A stretch of DNA of 38,312 nucleotides from Prevotella sp. (GCA_022779305.1 JALFSW010000052.1:1-38312), one strand, 5' to 3'. Positions 23,212 through 33,074 are shown, numbered from the stretch's first letter. The notes: generated by a model from the sequence alone, not told the origin. A program made the numbers and translations.

Positions 23212-24696
23212 ATGGAAGAATTTGAACTCATCGCCAAGACATTTATGGGGCTTGAGCAAGTCTTGGCACAAGAGCTCACCCAGCTCGGTGCAAATAATGT
23301 ACAGATAGGACGACGTATGGTTTCGTTCACGGGTAACAAAGAAATGATGTATCGAGCAAACTTTCAACTTCACACGGCTATTCGTGTGCTCAAACCGATT
23401 GCCCATTTCAAGGCAAAGAGTGCGGAAGATATGTATGACGAAGTGAAGAAAATTGACTGGGCACAGTATATTGAAAAAGGAAAAACGTTCTCTGTGGATT
23501 CGGTCGTATATTCAGAAGAATTTAAAAATTCTCGTTTCGTTACGTATAAGGTGAAAGACGCCATTGTGGACCAGTTTCGGGAGCGCACAGGCGAACGTCC
23601 GAATATCTCTGTGAGCAATCCAGATATTCGACTCAATATCCACATCGCTGAAGACAAGGCAACGCTTTCGCTCGACTCAAGTGGTGAGTCGCTCCACAGA
23701 CGTGGTTATAGGCAAGAAAGCGTGGAAGCTCCACTCAATGAAGTTTTGGCAGCAGGAATGATTTTGATGAGTGGCTGGAGTGGCGAAACCGACTTCATCG
23801 ACCCTATGTGTGGGTCGGGAACGCTCCCCATTGAAGCCCTGCTCATTGCCCGCAACATTTCTCCAGGTGTTTTCCGGAAAGAGTTTGCCTTTGAAAAATG
23901 GCCTGATTTTGATCAGGAACTCTTTGATATGATTTACAATGATGAGTCGGGTGAACGTGAATTTGAACACCATATTTATGGTTATGATGTGGATATGAAA
24001 GCCGTTAATACGGCAAAACGCAACGTTGCAGCGGCTGGTTTTACACGCGATATAACCATTGAAAATCGCGATTTCAAAACCTTTGAAAAACCAGCAAACA
24101 AGAGTATCATTATCACCAATCCTCCTTATGGCGAACGCATATCAACATCGAACCTTCTTGGTACTTACAAAATGATAGGTGAGCGGCTCAAACATCAGTT
24201 TATGGGCAACGAAGCATGGATTCTTTCTTATCGAGAAGAATGTTTCCGTGAAATAGGACTAAAGCCAAGCATCAAGATTCCTGTCTATAATGGATCGTTG
24301 GAATGCGAATTTAGGAAATACCAGATGTTTGATGGCAAGTTGCAAAACTTCCGTGAAGAGGGTGGTGTGATCAAGACCGAAGCTGAAAAGAAAGAAATGG
24401 CAACCAAACACCGTTTTAAAAAGAACAGAGAATTCAAGAAACGGTTAGATGAAAACGAAGAAAACGCAAATGCCGACATTCGTTCTTTCACTTTTCACAG
24501 CATCAAAGACAGTAGGTTTGCAGCCGAAAAAGAAGACGAAGCACGTCGTAGGAAAAGAAGAGACGGCAAACGTGCGTATCGTGACGATGACGAGCGTAAG
24601 CCTCGCCGCAGTTTCAAACAAGATAATCCACGGCGCAAGGGATCTGAAAATGATCGCCGAAAGACAAGCGGTAAACGAGCAGAAAGAAAATTCTAA
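23212..24696 (+). CDS. rlmL: THUMP-domain 23S rRNA (guanine-N2) methyltransferase, RlmL-like
   Basis: 494 residues. It has an N-terminal ferredoxin-like/THUMP RNA-binding part (about 1-155) and a Rossmann-fold SAM methyltransferase with DPMCGSGT (197-204), and catalytic NPPYGER (303-309). This matches the first half of E. coli RlmKL, which makes m2G2445; the RlmK half is missing. The last ~95 residues form an unusually Lys/Arg/Asp/Glu-rich, probably disordered tail (for example RRRKRRDGKRAYRDDDERKPRR), which could bind rRNA. It is followed after 18 nt by the peptidase gene, and both may be in one transcript. Confidence 0.88.
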   Translation: MEEFELIAKTFMGLEQVLAQELTQLGANNVQIGRRMVSFTGNKEMMYRANFQLHTAIRVLKPIAHFKAKSAEDMYDEVKKIDWAQYIEKGKTFSVDSVVYSEEFKNSRFVTYKVKDAIVDQFRERTGERPNISVSNPDIRLNIHIAEDKATLSLDSSGESLHRRGYRQESVEAPLNEVLAAGMILMSGWSGETDFIDPMCGSGTLPIEALLIARNISPGVFRKEFAFEKWPDFDQELFDMIYNDESGEREFEHHIYGYDVDMKAVNTAKRNVAAAGFTRDITIENRDFKTFEKPANKSIIITNPPYGERISTSNLLGTYKMIGERLKHQFMGNEAWILSYREECFREIGLKPSIKIPVYNGSLECEFRKYQMFDGKLQNFREEGGVIKTEAEKKEMATKHRFKKNREFKKRLDENEENANADIRSFTFHSIKDSRFAAEKEDEARRRKRRDGKRAYRDDDERKPRRSFKQDNPRRKGSENDRRKTSGKRAERKF

Positions 24697-24714
24697 GCGT
24701 AAAACAACATAAAA

Positions 24715-26916
24715 ATGAGAGTAAAAACTTTAATGACCCTGTTGGCAATCGGATGCCTCATAGGGATGGGAATACCCACAAAGACCATGGCGCAAAAAAC
24801 ATTCACACTGGAAGACCTCAACTTTGGCGGTAAGAATTTTCGGAAAATGCAACCCGAAAATCGTTATGTTGCATGGTGGGGCGATCAACTTGTGCGCACA
24901 GAAAACGATTATTGTGCTTTAGTAGACCTCAAAACAGGTGGCGAAAGGCGTCTTTTCAGTCTTGATGACATTAATAAATGGGCGTCGCTGAGCCAGAGTA
25001 ACGAACAGATACGCCATCTTTACAACGCTACTTTTCCTTATGGCGATCGCCCTTGGGTGATGGTGATGAATGGGCGTGAAACGTTGATTATCAATTTTAA
25101 AACAAAAAAACTCGAAAAGCGTTGGGAACGTGTTCAGAATGTGCAAGCACGCGAATGGAACAAGGTTTCTGGCGCAACTGCCTATGTGCTGAATAATCAG
25201 CTTTATGTAGCAGATGGCAGTGGAAATGTGAAACAGTTAACCACGGATGGGTCACGCCAAATTGTCTATGGACAAGCGGTGCATCGCAACGAATTTGGTA
25301 TTGATGGCGGATTGTTTTGGAGCGAAGACGGCAAACGATTGGCTTTCTATCGCATGGATCAAAGTATGGTAACAGATTTTCCGCTCTTTTCAACTCCCGA
25401 ATTAGATTGGACACCCGGGGAAGGACAATCACGCATGGCGCAGCTTGAACCCACTGCCTATCCGATGGCAGGTGAAGCGTCGCACAAAGTAACTGTAGGC
25501 GTTTACGACCTTCAAACACAAAAGACCATTTATCTCAATGCTGGCGACCCCACGGATCGTTACTTCACAAACATTTCGTGGTCGCCTGATGGTAAAACGA
25601 TTTATATGTTTGAACTCAATAGAGATCAAAATGATGCTCGCTTGGTTGCCTACGATGCCCAAAGTGGCGAACGTGTGAAAGAAATCTATCGTGAAACTCA
25701 TCCCAAATACGTAGAACCCGCTCATCCAATTTGCTTCCTTCCTTGGGATGCAAATCACTTTGTGATGCAAAGTCAGAAGGATGGCTACAATCATCTTTAT
25801 CTTTTCGATACCAACGGAAAGGAAATCAAACAACTCACGAGTGGCGAATGGGTGGTAATGGAGATGCTCGGTTTCAATGCCAAACAAAAAAGCATCATTT
25901 ATGTGTCTAACGAATGTTCGCCCATTCAGCGCAACACGTGGAGCGTAGATCTAAAAACTGGAAAACGAACCTTGCTCGATAATGGAAAAGGCTATCATTA
26001 CGCATCGCTTAATGCAGGCGGAACAGCACTTTACGACAGCTACTCTGAACCCACTGTTCCACGAAAAATAGACCTCATACAAATTGCGGCGAAACCCACT
26101 ACACACAATTGGCTCGCGGCAAAAGACCCTTGGGCAGGTTACAAACAACCTGAATTTAGTTGTGGAACGCTCAAAGCCAATGATGGAAAAACAGATCTTT
26201 ACTATCGCATGGTGAAACCATCCGACTTTGATCCATCAAAGCAATATCCAACGGTGGTTTATGTTTATGGTGGTCCGCATGCCCATAATGTTGATGCAAG
26301 TTGGCATTATGGATCACGTTCGTGGGAAACCTATATGGCGCAAAAAGGCTATTTGCTCTTTATCTTGGACAACCGCGGTAGCGAAAACAGAGGACGTGCA
26401 TTTGAACAAGCCACTTTCCGTCAGTTGGGTCAGGTTGAAATGCAAGACCAAATGACGGGTGTTGCCTATTTGCAAAGCCTTCCTTACGTTGATAAAAACC
26501 GCATTGGTGTGCATGGATGGTCGTTTGGTGGATTTATGACAATCTCGTTGATGACCAACTATCCTGAAGTTTTCAAGGTGGGAGTTGCAGGTGGTCCTGT
26601 GATAGATTGGAAATGGTATGAAGCGATGTATGGCGAACGCTACATGGATACACCACAGACCAATCCCGAAGGCTATGCAAAGACTTCACTCTTGCCCAAA
26701 GCCAAAGAACTGAAGGGTAAACTCCAAATCATCACGGGATTGAATGACCCAGTGGTGTTGCCTCAACATTGTTATTCTTTCCTCAAAGCGTGTATCGAGG
26801 CAGGCACACAGCCCGACTTCTTTGTTTATCCTGGACAAGAACACAATATGCGTGGGCATCAGAGTGTGCATCTGCACGAAAGAATTACACAATACTTTGA
26901 AGACTATTTGAAGTAA
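24715..26916 (+). CDS. Dipeptidyl peptidase IV-like S9 serine peptidase
   Basis: 733 residues with a signal peptide (about 1-26, ending TMAQ), so periplasmic or outer-surface. An N-terminal beta-propeller of the DPP-IV type (about 80-480) is followed by an alpha/beta hydrolase (S9). The catalytic triad is visible: S603 in GWSFGG, D678 in GLNDPVV, and H710 in QEHNM. DPP-IV enzymes release X-Pro or X-Ala dipeptides and help asaccharolytic or oral Bacteroidales feed on protein. Exact specificity cannot be read here. The stop is followed by a stem-loop. Confidence 0.9.
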   Translation: MRVKTLMTLLAIGCLIGMGIPTKTMAQKTFTLEDLNFGGKNFRKMQPENRYVAWWGDQLVRTENDYCALVDLKTGGERRLFSLDDINKWASLSQSNEQIRHLYNATFPYGDRPWVMVMNGRETLIINFKTKKLEKRWERVQNVQAREWNKVSGATAYVLNNQLYVADGSGNVKQLTTDGSRQIVYGQAVHRNEFGIDGGLFWSEDGKRLAFYRMDQSMVTDFPLFSTPELDWTPGEGQSRMAQLEPTAYPMAGEASHKVTVGVYDLQTQKTIYLNAGDPTDRYFTNISWSPDGKTIYMFELNRDQNDARLVAYDAQSGERVKEIYRETHPKYVEPAHPICFLPWDANHFVMQSQKDGYNHLYLFDTNGKEIKQLTSGEWVVMEMLGFNAKQKSIIYVSNECSPIQRNTWSVDLKTGKRTLLDNGKGYHYASLNAGGTALYDSYSEPTVPRKIDLIQIAAKPTTHNWLAAKDPWAGYKQPEFSCGTLKANDGKTDLYYRMVKPSDFDPSKQYPTVVYVYGGPHAHNVDASWHYGSRSWETYMAQKGYLLFILDNRGSENRGRAFEQATFRQLGQVEMQDQMTGVAYLQSLPYVDKNRIGVHGWSFGGFMTISLMTNYPEVFKVGVAGGPVIDWKWYEAMYGERYMDTPQTNPEGYAKTSLLPKAKELKGKLQIITGLNDPVVLPQHCYSFLKACIEAGTQPDFFVYPGQEHNMRGHQSVHLHERITQYFEDYLK

Positions 26917-26926
26917 GAAAACATCC

Positions 26927-26961
26927 TTGAGGTTGCCTTCCCACATGGGCGGCTACCTCAA
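26927..26961 (+). terminator. Stem-loop after the DPP-IV-like gene
   Basis: TTGAGGT-T-GCC against GGC-T-ACCTCAA (one mismatch) with a 13-nt loop, beginning 11 nt after the stop codon. There is no immediate U-tract, though TTTTTT occurs about 15 nt later, so efficiency is doubtful. Confidence 0.4.
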
Positions 26962-27051
26962 AAACGGATGATAGCTTTTTTGTAGGCTTCACCTATTATT
27001 ATATATAAGAATCTCATTGGCAAATAAACAATGCCACAAACAGATTGCCGT

Positions 27052-28320
27052 ATGAACATATTACTTTTAGGAAGCGGAGGACGCGAACACGCATTGGCGT
27101 GGAAAATCAAACAAAGCAAACGGTGCACTAAACTCTACATCGCCCCTGGAAATGCAGGTACGACCGACTGTGGAGAGAATGTTCCCATTGCCGCAAATGA
27201 TTTTGAACAACTCAAGCAATTTGCGCTTAACCACGCAATTGATATGATTGTTGTTGGTCCTGAAGACCCTTTGGTGGGTGGTATTTACGATGTTTTCAAA
27301 CAAGATGCCCTCACTGCCCATATTCCTGTTATTGGTCCTTCGAAAGCGGGTGCTTTGCTTGAAGGTAGCAAAGACTTCGCAAAAGCCTTTATGCAACGCC
27401 ACGGCATCCCCACAGCGGCTTATGCCACTTTCGATAGTAGAACACTTGACGAAGGGCTGTGCTTTTTGGAAACCTTGCGTCCACCCTATGTATTGAAAGC
27501 CGACGGACTGGCTGCTGGTAAAGGTGTGCTCATTCTTCCTACTTTAGAAGAAGCCAAACGTGAATTGAGAGCCATGCTTGGTGGAATGTTTGGCAACGCA
27601 TCTGCAAAAGTTGTCATCGAGGAGTTCCTCAGCGGCATTGAATGTTCGGTTTTTGTTCTCACCGATGGCACGCATTATAAAATCCTTCCTGAAGCCAAAG
27701 ACTATAAACGCATTGGCGAAGGTGATACGGGTTTGAACACAGGTGGAATGGGGAGCATTAGTCCCGTTTCTTTTGCAACGTCCGAGTGGATGCAGATGGT
27801 TGATGAAACAATCATCCGTCCGACCATAGAAGGGTTAAAGAAAGAAAGCATTGATTACAAAGGTTTTATCTTTTTCGGACTCATCAATGTCGAGGGTAAA
27901 CCTATGGTGATAGAATACAACTGCCGGATGGGCGACCCAGAAACCGAAAGTGTGATGTTGAGGCTCAAGAGCGACCTTGTGGATCTGTTTGAAGGGGTGA
28001 CAGAAGGCAACCTTGATAAACGAGAAATAGCCTTCGATGAGCGTACGGCAGTATGTGTGATGCTCGTCAGTGGAGGTTACCCAGAAGCCTATGAAAAAGG
28101 ATATGTCATCAGCGGATTGGATAAGGTGGAAGATTCTGTGGTTTTCCATAGTGGCACAACCGTTAAAGATGGCGAAATTGTTACCAATGGCGGACGTGTG
28201 ATTGCCGTGTCGTCTTATGGAAAAGACAAAGAAGATGCCCTTAAAAAAAGTTTTTCAGAAGCTGCAAAAATAGAATTTAAGGGTAAATATTTCCGCAGAG
28301 ATATTGGTTTCGACCTCTAA
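27052..28320 (+). CDS. purD: Phosphoribosylamine--glycine ligase
   Basis: 422 residues from ATG 27052 (an upstream in-frame ATG at 27031 adds only MPQTDCR and is less likely). PurD joins phosphoribosylamine and glycine using ATP in the second committed step of purine synthesis, in the cytoplasm. It shows [26 protein letters not shown], the ATP-grasp region with [28 protein letters not shown], and GMGSISPV, then [11 protein letters not shown] for metal binding. Length is standard. It stands alone, with no other pur gene beside it, and no consensus promoter was found upstream. Confidence 0.96.
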   Translation: MNILLLGSGGREHALAWKIKQSKRCTKLYIAPGNAGTTDCGENVPIAANDFEQLKQFALNHAIDMIVVGPEDPLVGGIYDVFKQDALTAHIPVIGPSKAGALLEGSKDFAKAFMQRHGIPTAAYATFDSRTLDEGLCFLETLRPPYVLKADGLAAGKGVLILPTLEEAKRELRAMLGGMFGNASAKVVIEEFLSGIECSVFVLTDGTHYKILPEAKDYKRIGEGDTGLNTGGMGSISPVSFATSEWMQMVDETIIRPTIEGLKKESIDYKGFIFFGLINVEGKPMVIEYNCRMGDPETESVMLRLKSDLVDLFEGVTEGNLDKREIAFDERTAVCVMLVSGGYPEAYEKGYVISGLDKVEDSVVFHSGTTVKDGEIVTNGGRVIAVSSYGKDKEDALKKSFSEAAKIEFKGKYFRRDIGFDL

Positions 28321-28353
28321 TTTTGCAATGTCATAAGGGAGAGAAAAGTGCGT

Positions 28354-28378
28354 AAACCGAATTCGATCGTTAGAGACC
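28354..28378 (+). repeat. Dispersed intergenic inverted-repeat element, copy 6
   Basis: AAACCGAATTCGATCGTTAGAG then ACC; the core is variant (CGATC-GTTA-GAGAC). It follows purD by 34 nt. Confidence 0.55.
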
Positions 28379-28413
28379 AAGCAGTTGGGAAATGAATAAA
28401 TAAAAAGAAAACT

Positions 28414-28441
28414 CAAATCAGTCGTTAGACCGATTTGGGTT
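28414..28441. repeat. Dispersed intergenic inverted-repeat element, copy 7 (extended palindrome)
   Basis: CAAATCAGTC-GTTA-GACCGATTTGGGTT: both arms extend beyond the core, so the element reads as the same family from either strand. It lies 13 nt before the next coding start. Confidence 0.65.
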
Positions 28442-28454
28442 AAAAACAAAGGGA

Positions 28455-29399
28455 ATGCAGAGAAAACGATTACAAAATAAGATAGCAGAAAGTCGTTGGC
28501 TATTGGCGTTTGTCGTGCCACCGATGTTTGCTTTGTGGGCTTTTATGGCTTATTTTGACCACAGCATTCTCCTGCCTACCTTTTGTTTACTTTTTTCAAA
28601 CTATCTGATGATGGAGCTCAACAATGCCAACGCACTCATTAGAATTTATAGTCGAATGGTGTCGGCAACCTTTTTGATACTCTCTTCAATAGCAATATTT
28701 CAGTTCTCCTCCTTAGCTTTGTCAATTGTAACGCTCTGTTGTATAGGTTATTACACTTGCCTGTTTCGCTGCTATCAAGACCCGAACTCGCAGGGCTGGG
28801 TATTTTACGCCTTTCTCTGCGTTGGTCTTTCGAGCATCGTATGGGTACAAGCGCTCTATTTTGTTCCATTTCTGTGGATTTTCTTGCGCACCAACCTTTT
28901 GGCATTCAATTTCAAGAGCTGGGTTTCATCACTTTTGGGACTACTTGTGCCCTATGTTTTTTATACCGCTTACTTGGTCTATCGTCAATCGTTCGACAGG
29001 CTCATAGCACATTTCACACGTTTGGGTGAGTTTTCGGACTTGGCAGATTACACCTGTTTATCGGTTGCCCAACTTCTCTATTTCTCGTTCATCTTTCTTT
29101 GTGCTTTTATAGGGACAACACATTTTCTCCGTCAGCAGCGAAACGACAGCATTCGTACACGCCTGTTTTATGGTGTTTTCATGACGATTAACACTTTGGC
29201 GATTATTTTTCTTATTCTTCAACCCCAACATTTCATTCCGCTCATTGGTGTCATAACGGTTTCAACCTCTCCTCTCATTGCTCATTTTTTCGCACTGACC
29301 CACACACGAGGAACCAACATTGTTTTCAAGATAATAACACTCAGTGCTTTGGCACTCTTAGCATATAACCTATGGATTTTTTTGACCAATTTCTTTTGA
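28455..29399 (+). CDS. Polytopic membrane protein, function unknown
   Basis: 314 residues with about eight to ten hydrophobic segments spread over the whole length (for example 18-32, 38-54, 66-100, 115-140, 150-175, 205-225, 240-262, 265-285, 295-312), so it is an inner-membrane protein. A basic N-terminus (MQRKRLQNK) precedes the first helix. I recall similar uncharacterised proteins in Prevotella, but I cannot name a domain. The last 28 nt overlap the start of the VTT-domain gene, so the two are probably translated together. Confidence 0.72.
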   Translation: MQRKRLQNKIAESRWLLAFVVPPMFALWAFMAYFDHSILLPTFCLLFSNYLMMELNNANALIRIYSRMVSATFLILSSIAIFQFSSLALSIVTLCCIGYYTCLFRCYQDPNSQGWVFYAFLCVGLSSIVWVQALYFVPFLWIFLRTNLLAFNFKSWVSSLLGLLVPYVFYTAYLVYRQSFDRLIAHFTRLGEFSDLADYTCLSVAQLLYFSFIFLCAFIGTTHFLRQQRNDSIRTRLFYGVFMTINTLAIIFLILQPQHFIPLIGVITVSTSPLIAHFFALTHTRGTNIVFKIITLSALALLAYNLWIFLTNFF

Positions 29400-29827
29400 G
29401 TTATGGGTATTGGGGGATGTTTATTTCGGCTTTCTTGGCAGGAAGCATACTCCCTTTTAGTAGTGAAGCCGTTATGGTGGGGCTGTTGGCTGGAGGTTTG
29501 CAGCCTGTTCCGTTGCTCATTTACAGTAGTGTCGGCAACATTCTTGGTTCGGTACTCAATTATGCCATGGGACGACTTGGCAAACTTGAATGGATAGAAA
29601 AATACTTACATGTCAGTCGTCAATCGCTTGATAAAGCCCAGCGTTTTATGGGTGGACACGGCGCATGGATGGGTTTCTTTGCCATCGTTCCAGTCATTGG
29701 CGATGCCATAACCATTTCACTCGGTTTGATGCGTGCCAACATGCTCATTAGTTTTTTAAGCGTTTCGATTAGTAAAACCATTCGCTATGCCCTCATTCTT
29801 TGGGGCACGGATTGGCTCTTTTTTTAG
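29372..29827 (+). CDS. VTT-domain (YqaA/DedA-like) membrane protein
   Basis: 151 residues. Four or so membrane segments and the pattern FLAGSILPFSSEAVMVGLL, then GNILGSVLNYAMGRLGK and GAWMGFFAIVPVIGDAITISLGLMR, match the YqaA subgroup of the VTT/SNARE-associated DedA family. DedA proteins are linked to lipid scrambling or flipping and envelope homeostasis. The role of this subgroup is not settled. It overlaps the preceding membrane-protein gene by 28 nt in another frame and so belongs to its operon. Confidence 0.85.
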   Translation: MDFFDQFLLSYGYWGMFISAFLAGSILPFSSEAVMVGLLAGGLQPVPLLIYSSVGNILGSVLNYAMGRLGKLEWIEKYLHVSRQSLDKAQRFMGGHGAWMGFFAIVPVIGDAITISLGLMRANMLISFLSVSISKTIRYALILWGTDWLFF

Positions 29828-29910
29828 CGATTCAACCTATTGAAAATCAAATATTTAGTAATTGTTTGAGACTTGATTTTAAAAACCTTGGAGCCAAGAG
29901 TCGAAAAGAG

Positions 29911-29942
29911 ATTTGGAGCATACACATTTTTTATATATCTTT
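29911..29942 (+). promoter_or_regulatory. Consensus promoter of the MaoC-like gene
   Basis: TTTG (29911-29914), 20 nt, then TATCTTTG (29935-29942). The leader is about 45 nt. Confidence 0.75.
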
Positions 29943-29992
29943 GTCGACAAGTTTTCTGTAATAAACAATAATTAATGAAAAAGAAATAAACG

Positions 29993-30457
29993 ATGGAAAA
30001 ATTAATCATCAACAATTATGAAGAATTTGCGGCACGTTTAGGCGAAAAACTCGGTGAAAGCCAATGGTTGCTCGTAGATCAAGAACGTATCAACCTTTTT
30101 GCCGATGCAACGCTCGACCACCAATGGATTCATGTTGATACGGAAAAGGCTGAAAAAGAAAGTCCTTACAAGTCAACGATTGCCCACGGCTATTTAACGC
30201 TTTCGTTGCTGCCCAAGATGTGGAACGAAATCATTGAGGTGAACAATCTCAAGATGATGGTCAATTATGGTATGGAAAAGATGCGCTTTGGCCGTCCTGT
30301 GCTTTCTGGTTCGCGCATTCGTCTTGTGGCAACGCTCCACAGCATCGAAAACTTGCGCGGCACCTGCAAAACCAGCATCAAGTTCCATATTGAGATAGAA
30401 GGCGAACGCAAGCCTGCCCTTGAAGGACTTGCTGTTTTTCTTTACTATTTTGAGTAA
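29993..30457 (+). CDS. MaoC-family hot-dog dehydratase
   Basis: 154 residues, a single hot-dog domain of the (R)-specific enoyl-CoA hydratase/NodN type. The catalytic pair is visible as D42 and H47 in TLDHQWIHVD, and the following STIAHGYLTLSLLP is the typical second motif. It would hydrate a trans-2-enoyl-CoA or enoyl-ACP, but no thioesterase, ketoacyl synthase or PHA gene is nearby to name the pathway. It has its own consensus promoter. The nuclease gene follows after 32 nt and might be read through. Confidence 0.88.
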   Translation: MEKLIINNYEEFAARLGEKLGESQWLLVDQERINLFADATLDHQWIHVDTEKAEKESPYKSTIAHGYLTLSLLPKMWNEIIEVNNLKMMVNYGMEKMRFGRPVLSGSRIRLVATLHSIENLRGTCKTSIKFHIEIEGERKPALEGLAVFLYYFE

Positions 30458-30489
30458 TAAACATAATAACTTAAAAAATCATAATCAAC

Positions 30490-32250
30490 ATGACAACTAA
30501 CTTAGGAAAAGCATTACTAATCATTTTTGCGATGGCAATGAGTTTTTCTGCACAAGCCGTAGACAGAAAAACGCTCGTAACCTATGCAGCTTCGCTGGAA
30601 GGTAAGAAGGGTAAAGAATTGAAAAGCGCTGTTTATCAGCTTGTTAGAAATAAGAAGGTTTTAAGCTATGGTAGTCAAGGTGGTAAAGGCACATGGTGGG
30701 GATTTTGGTACACCGATCGTGTTGAATCAACCAACGAGTGTCGCAATCGTTACAGCCAAGCAAAGTTTTATTTTTCTGGACACACTGGGGCTGCCATAGC
30801 GGGAATGAACATTGAACACTCATTTCCTAAGAGTTGGTGGGGTGGCACGAAGAACGATGCTTACAAAGACCTCTATAATCTCTATCCATCTGATGCTAAG
30901 GCAAATAGCGATAAGAGCAATTATCCGATGGGCGTTGTTACCAATGGTTCGGAAAAATCGGGTGCTGGTTTCGGAAAGATTGGAACCGGACAAGCAGGTA
31001 ATCAGACCGTGAAAATGTGGGAACCGGGCGATACTTACAAAGGCGAATTTAGTCGAAGCTATCTCTATATGGCAACAGCTTATCAAAATCTCTCGTGGGT
31101 GAATGTTGGACTGCAAACCCTTGAAACGGGCGACTATCCAACCCTCAAAAAATGGGCATCGGATCTTTATCTAAAATGGAGCCGTGCAGACAAGGTGGAT
31201 CAAGTGGAAATCGATCGCAACAATGCAGTGGCGAAAATCCAAAATAATCGCAATCTCTTTGTGGATTATCCTTATCTCGCTGAATATATATGGGGGGATA
31301 GTATGAATGTGGCTTTCAATCCTGCTCAATCCATCTCAACGGCAGAGGATGATAGTCGTTATCTCTCGCAAAACCCGCCTGTAAACAAAGTGGCTACACC
31401 CACTTTCAGCATTAGCTCAGGAAGATACACTACCCCTATCAGCGTTTCGATAACGACGACAACCGCAGGCGCAGAAATCTTCTACACTACGGACGGAAAT
31501 CAGCCTACTGCACAGAGCCAACGCTATGTTTCACCGATTAACATCACTGAAAATACCACGCTTCAAGCCATTGCCATATTAGGCAGTGAAACAAGCGCAG
31601 TAGCACAGGCGGTATATACGTTTGCGCCACAAGGAGTAACATTTGTATTTAAACAGATCACCACACAGCCAACAGATGGTAAGCGTTATCTTATCGTGGC
31701 TGAAAGTGGCGGACAGAAGAAGGCTGCCAAACCTGCGATGCCATCGGGCGGTAAGAATTATGCTTATCTCACTGTGGAAGATGTTCAGCAAAGCGGGGAA
31801 ACCATCACGCTCACCGACGACGTGCTTGCTTTCACATTTGAATCGGCAGGCAGTGGTTTTAAAATCAAGGACAGTGCAGGGAAATATTATTATCAAGACG
31901 GGAAATACACATCATTCATTCCAACCGATGATGCCAGCTTGGCAGACATTTGGGAAGTGGAAGTAAATGGGGATAAAACTTTCACTATCAAAGCATCAGA
32001 CAGTGGACAAATCATTCAGTATGCTGAGAAATACAAGTCTTTCGGAAATTATAGTGAGGCAAAGGCAACCAATATCAACCCACTACTTTTTGAAGAAACG
32101 ACAATAACGAATGGTGTAGCGAATATTGAAACGACAGAAAAGACACAGAACGGAAAAACCTATACGCTGCAGGGCATCGAAGTGGATGCTTCTCGTAGGT
32201 TGCCCGCAGGTGTCTATGTGCGTAACGGACGAAAATTCATCATCAAATAA
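30490..32250 (+). CDS. Secreted endonuclease I-family nuclease with chitobiase-like and C-terminal domains
   Basis: 586 residues. The signal peptide (about 1-23) ends at AQAVD. An EndA/NucM-type nuclease domain (about 45-270) holds NIEHSFPKSWWGG with His110 and DLYNLYPSDAKANS with Asn130, the beta-beta-alpha-metal active site. A chitobiase/beta-hexosaminidase C-terminal-like repeat follows (about 300-380, PISVSITTTTAGAEIFYTTDGNQPT). A beta-rich domain (about 385-535) comes next. The end, YTLQGIEV...LPAGVYVRNGRKFIIK, resembles a Bacteroidetes type IX secretion sorting region. It would digest extracellular DNA and/or RNA for nutrients, biofilm escape or DNA-trap removal. Sorting by T9SS is inference. 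Confidence 0.88.
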   Translation: MTTNLGKALLIIFAMAMSFSAQAVDRKTLVTYAASLEGKKGKELKSAVYQLVRNKKVLSYGSQGGKGTWWGFWYTDRVESTNECRNRYSQAKFYFSGHTGAAIAGMNIEHSFPKSWWGGTKNDAYKDLYNLYPSDAKANSDKSNYPMGVVTNGSEKSGAGFGKIGTGQAGNQTVKMWEPGDTYKGEFSRSYLYMATAYQNLSWVNVGLQTLETGDYPTLKKWASDLYLKWSRADKVDQVEIDRNNAVAKIQNNRNLFVDYPYLAEYIWGDSMNVAFNPAQSISTAEDDSRYLSQNPPVNKVATPTFSISSGRYTTPISVSITTTTAGAEIFYTTDGNQPTAQSQRYVSPINITENTTLQAIAILGSETSAVAQAVYTFAPQGVTFVFKQITTQPTDGKRYLIVAESGGQKKAAKPAMPSGGKNYAYLTVEDVQQSGETITLTDDVLAFTFESAGSGFKIKDSAGKYYYQDGKYTSFIPTDDASLADIWEVEVNGDKTFTIKASDSGQIIQYAEKYKSFGNYSEAKATNINPLLFEETTITNGVANIETTEKTQNGKTYTLQGIEVDASRRLPAGVYVRNGRKFIIK

Positions 32251-32258
32251 AACCTCAT

Positions 32259-32325
32259 AAATGCTTTTTCGCTACGTCTTCTTGCAATCTTTTGCCAATG
32301 AAGTGTAGCGAAAAAGCATTTCTTT
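32259..32325 (+). terminator. Terminator after the secreted nuclease gene
   Basis: A perfect 17-bp stem, AAATGCTTTTTCGCTAC (32259-32275) and its complement (32305-32321), followed by CTTTT. The embedded T/A runs make it efficient on both strands. Confidence 0.85.
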
Positions 32326-32363
32326 TGTTCTTGAAACCAAAACGGAAAGGAAAATAGAAAACC

Positions 32364-33056
32364 ATGCAAGTGATCTATGAAGACAACCACATCATCGTTG
32401 TCTATAAAGAAAGTGGCGAAATCGTACAAGCTGATCGGTCTGGCGATGTTCCGCTTTCAGACATAGTGAAGCAATGGCTCAAAGAGAAATATGCCAAACC
32501 GGGCAATGTCTTTTTGGGTGTGGTGCATCGTTTGGATCGTCCTGTTGCTGGACTTGTGATTTTTGCAAAGACATCGAAAGCATTAACCCGATTGAACGAT
32601 ATGTTTCGCAATGGCGAAGTACATAAAACCTATTGGGCATTGGTGAAAAATCCACCTCCCTTTGAGGAAGCAACGCTTACGAATTGGTTGGTGCGCAACA
32701 CGCAACAAAACAAGAGCTATGCCTATGATTGGGAAGTGGAACATGCCAAGAAATCCATTTTGAAATACAAAGTATTGGGGCATTCAGAATATTATACACT
32801 CCTAGAAATCAATTTGATGACAGGTCGGCACCATCAAATACGCACGCAGCTTTCCCACATGGGATGTCCCATTAAAGGCGATTTAAAATATGGAGCGCAA
32901 CGTTCAAATCCCGATGGAAGCATCTCGTTGCTTAGTCATAAGGTAGCGTTCATCCACCCCGTTTCCAAGGAAGCCATTCAGCTAACCTCCCCTTTGCCCA
33001 ATGACCCAACATGGGACGCATTTCGGGCACTTACTTCAGCGGTAAACAATGAGTAA
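32364..33056 (+). CDS. RluA-family RNA pseudouridine synthase
   Basis: 230 residues, a compact RluA-type synthase without an S4 domain. It isomerises uridine to pseudouridine in rRNA or tRNA. Motifs are VVYKESGEIVQ at the N-terminus, GVVHRLDRPVAGLVIFAKT with catalytic Asp58, and LMTGRHHQIRTQLSHMGCPIKGDLKYG. The short length fits the RluA/RluC-like small subgroup; the target uridine cannot be told. It starts about 40 nt after a strong terminator, and no consensus promoter was identified. Confidence 0.9.
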   Translation: MQVIYEDNHIIVVYKESGEIVQADRSGDVPLSDIVKQWLKEKYAKPGNVFLGVVHRLDRPVAGLVIFAKTSKALTRLNDMFRNGEVHKTYWALVKNPPPFEEATLTNWLVRNTQQNKSYAYDWEVEHAKKSILKYKVLGHSEYYTLLEINLMTGRHHQIRTQLSHMGCPIKGDLKYGAQRSNPDGSISLLSHKVAFIHPVSKEAIQLTSPLPNDPTWDAFRALTSAVNNE

Positions 33057-33074
33057 TGTTTTTTGATAGCTTTC

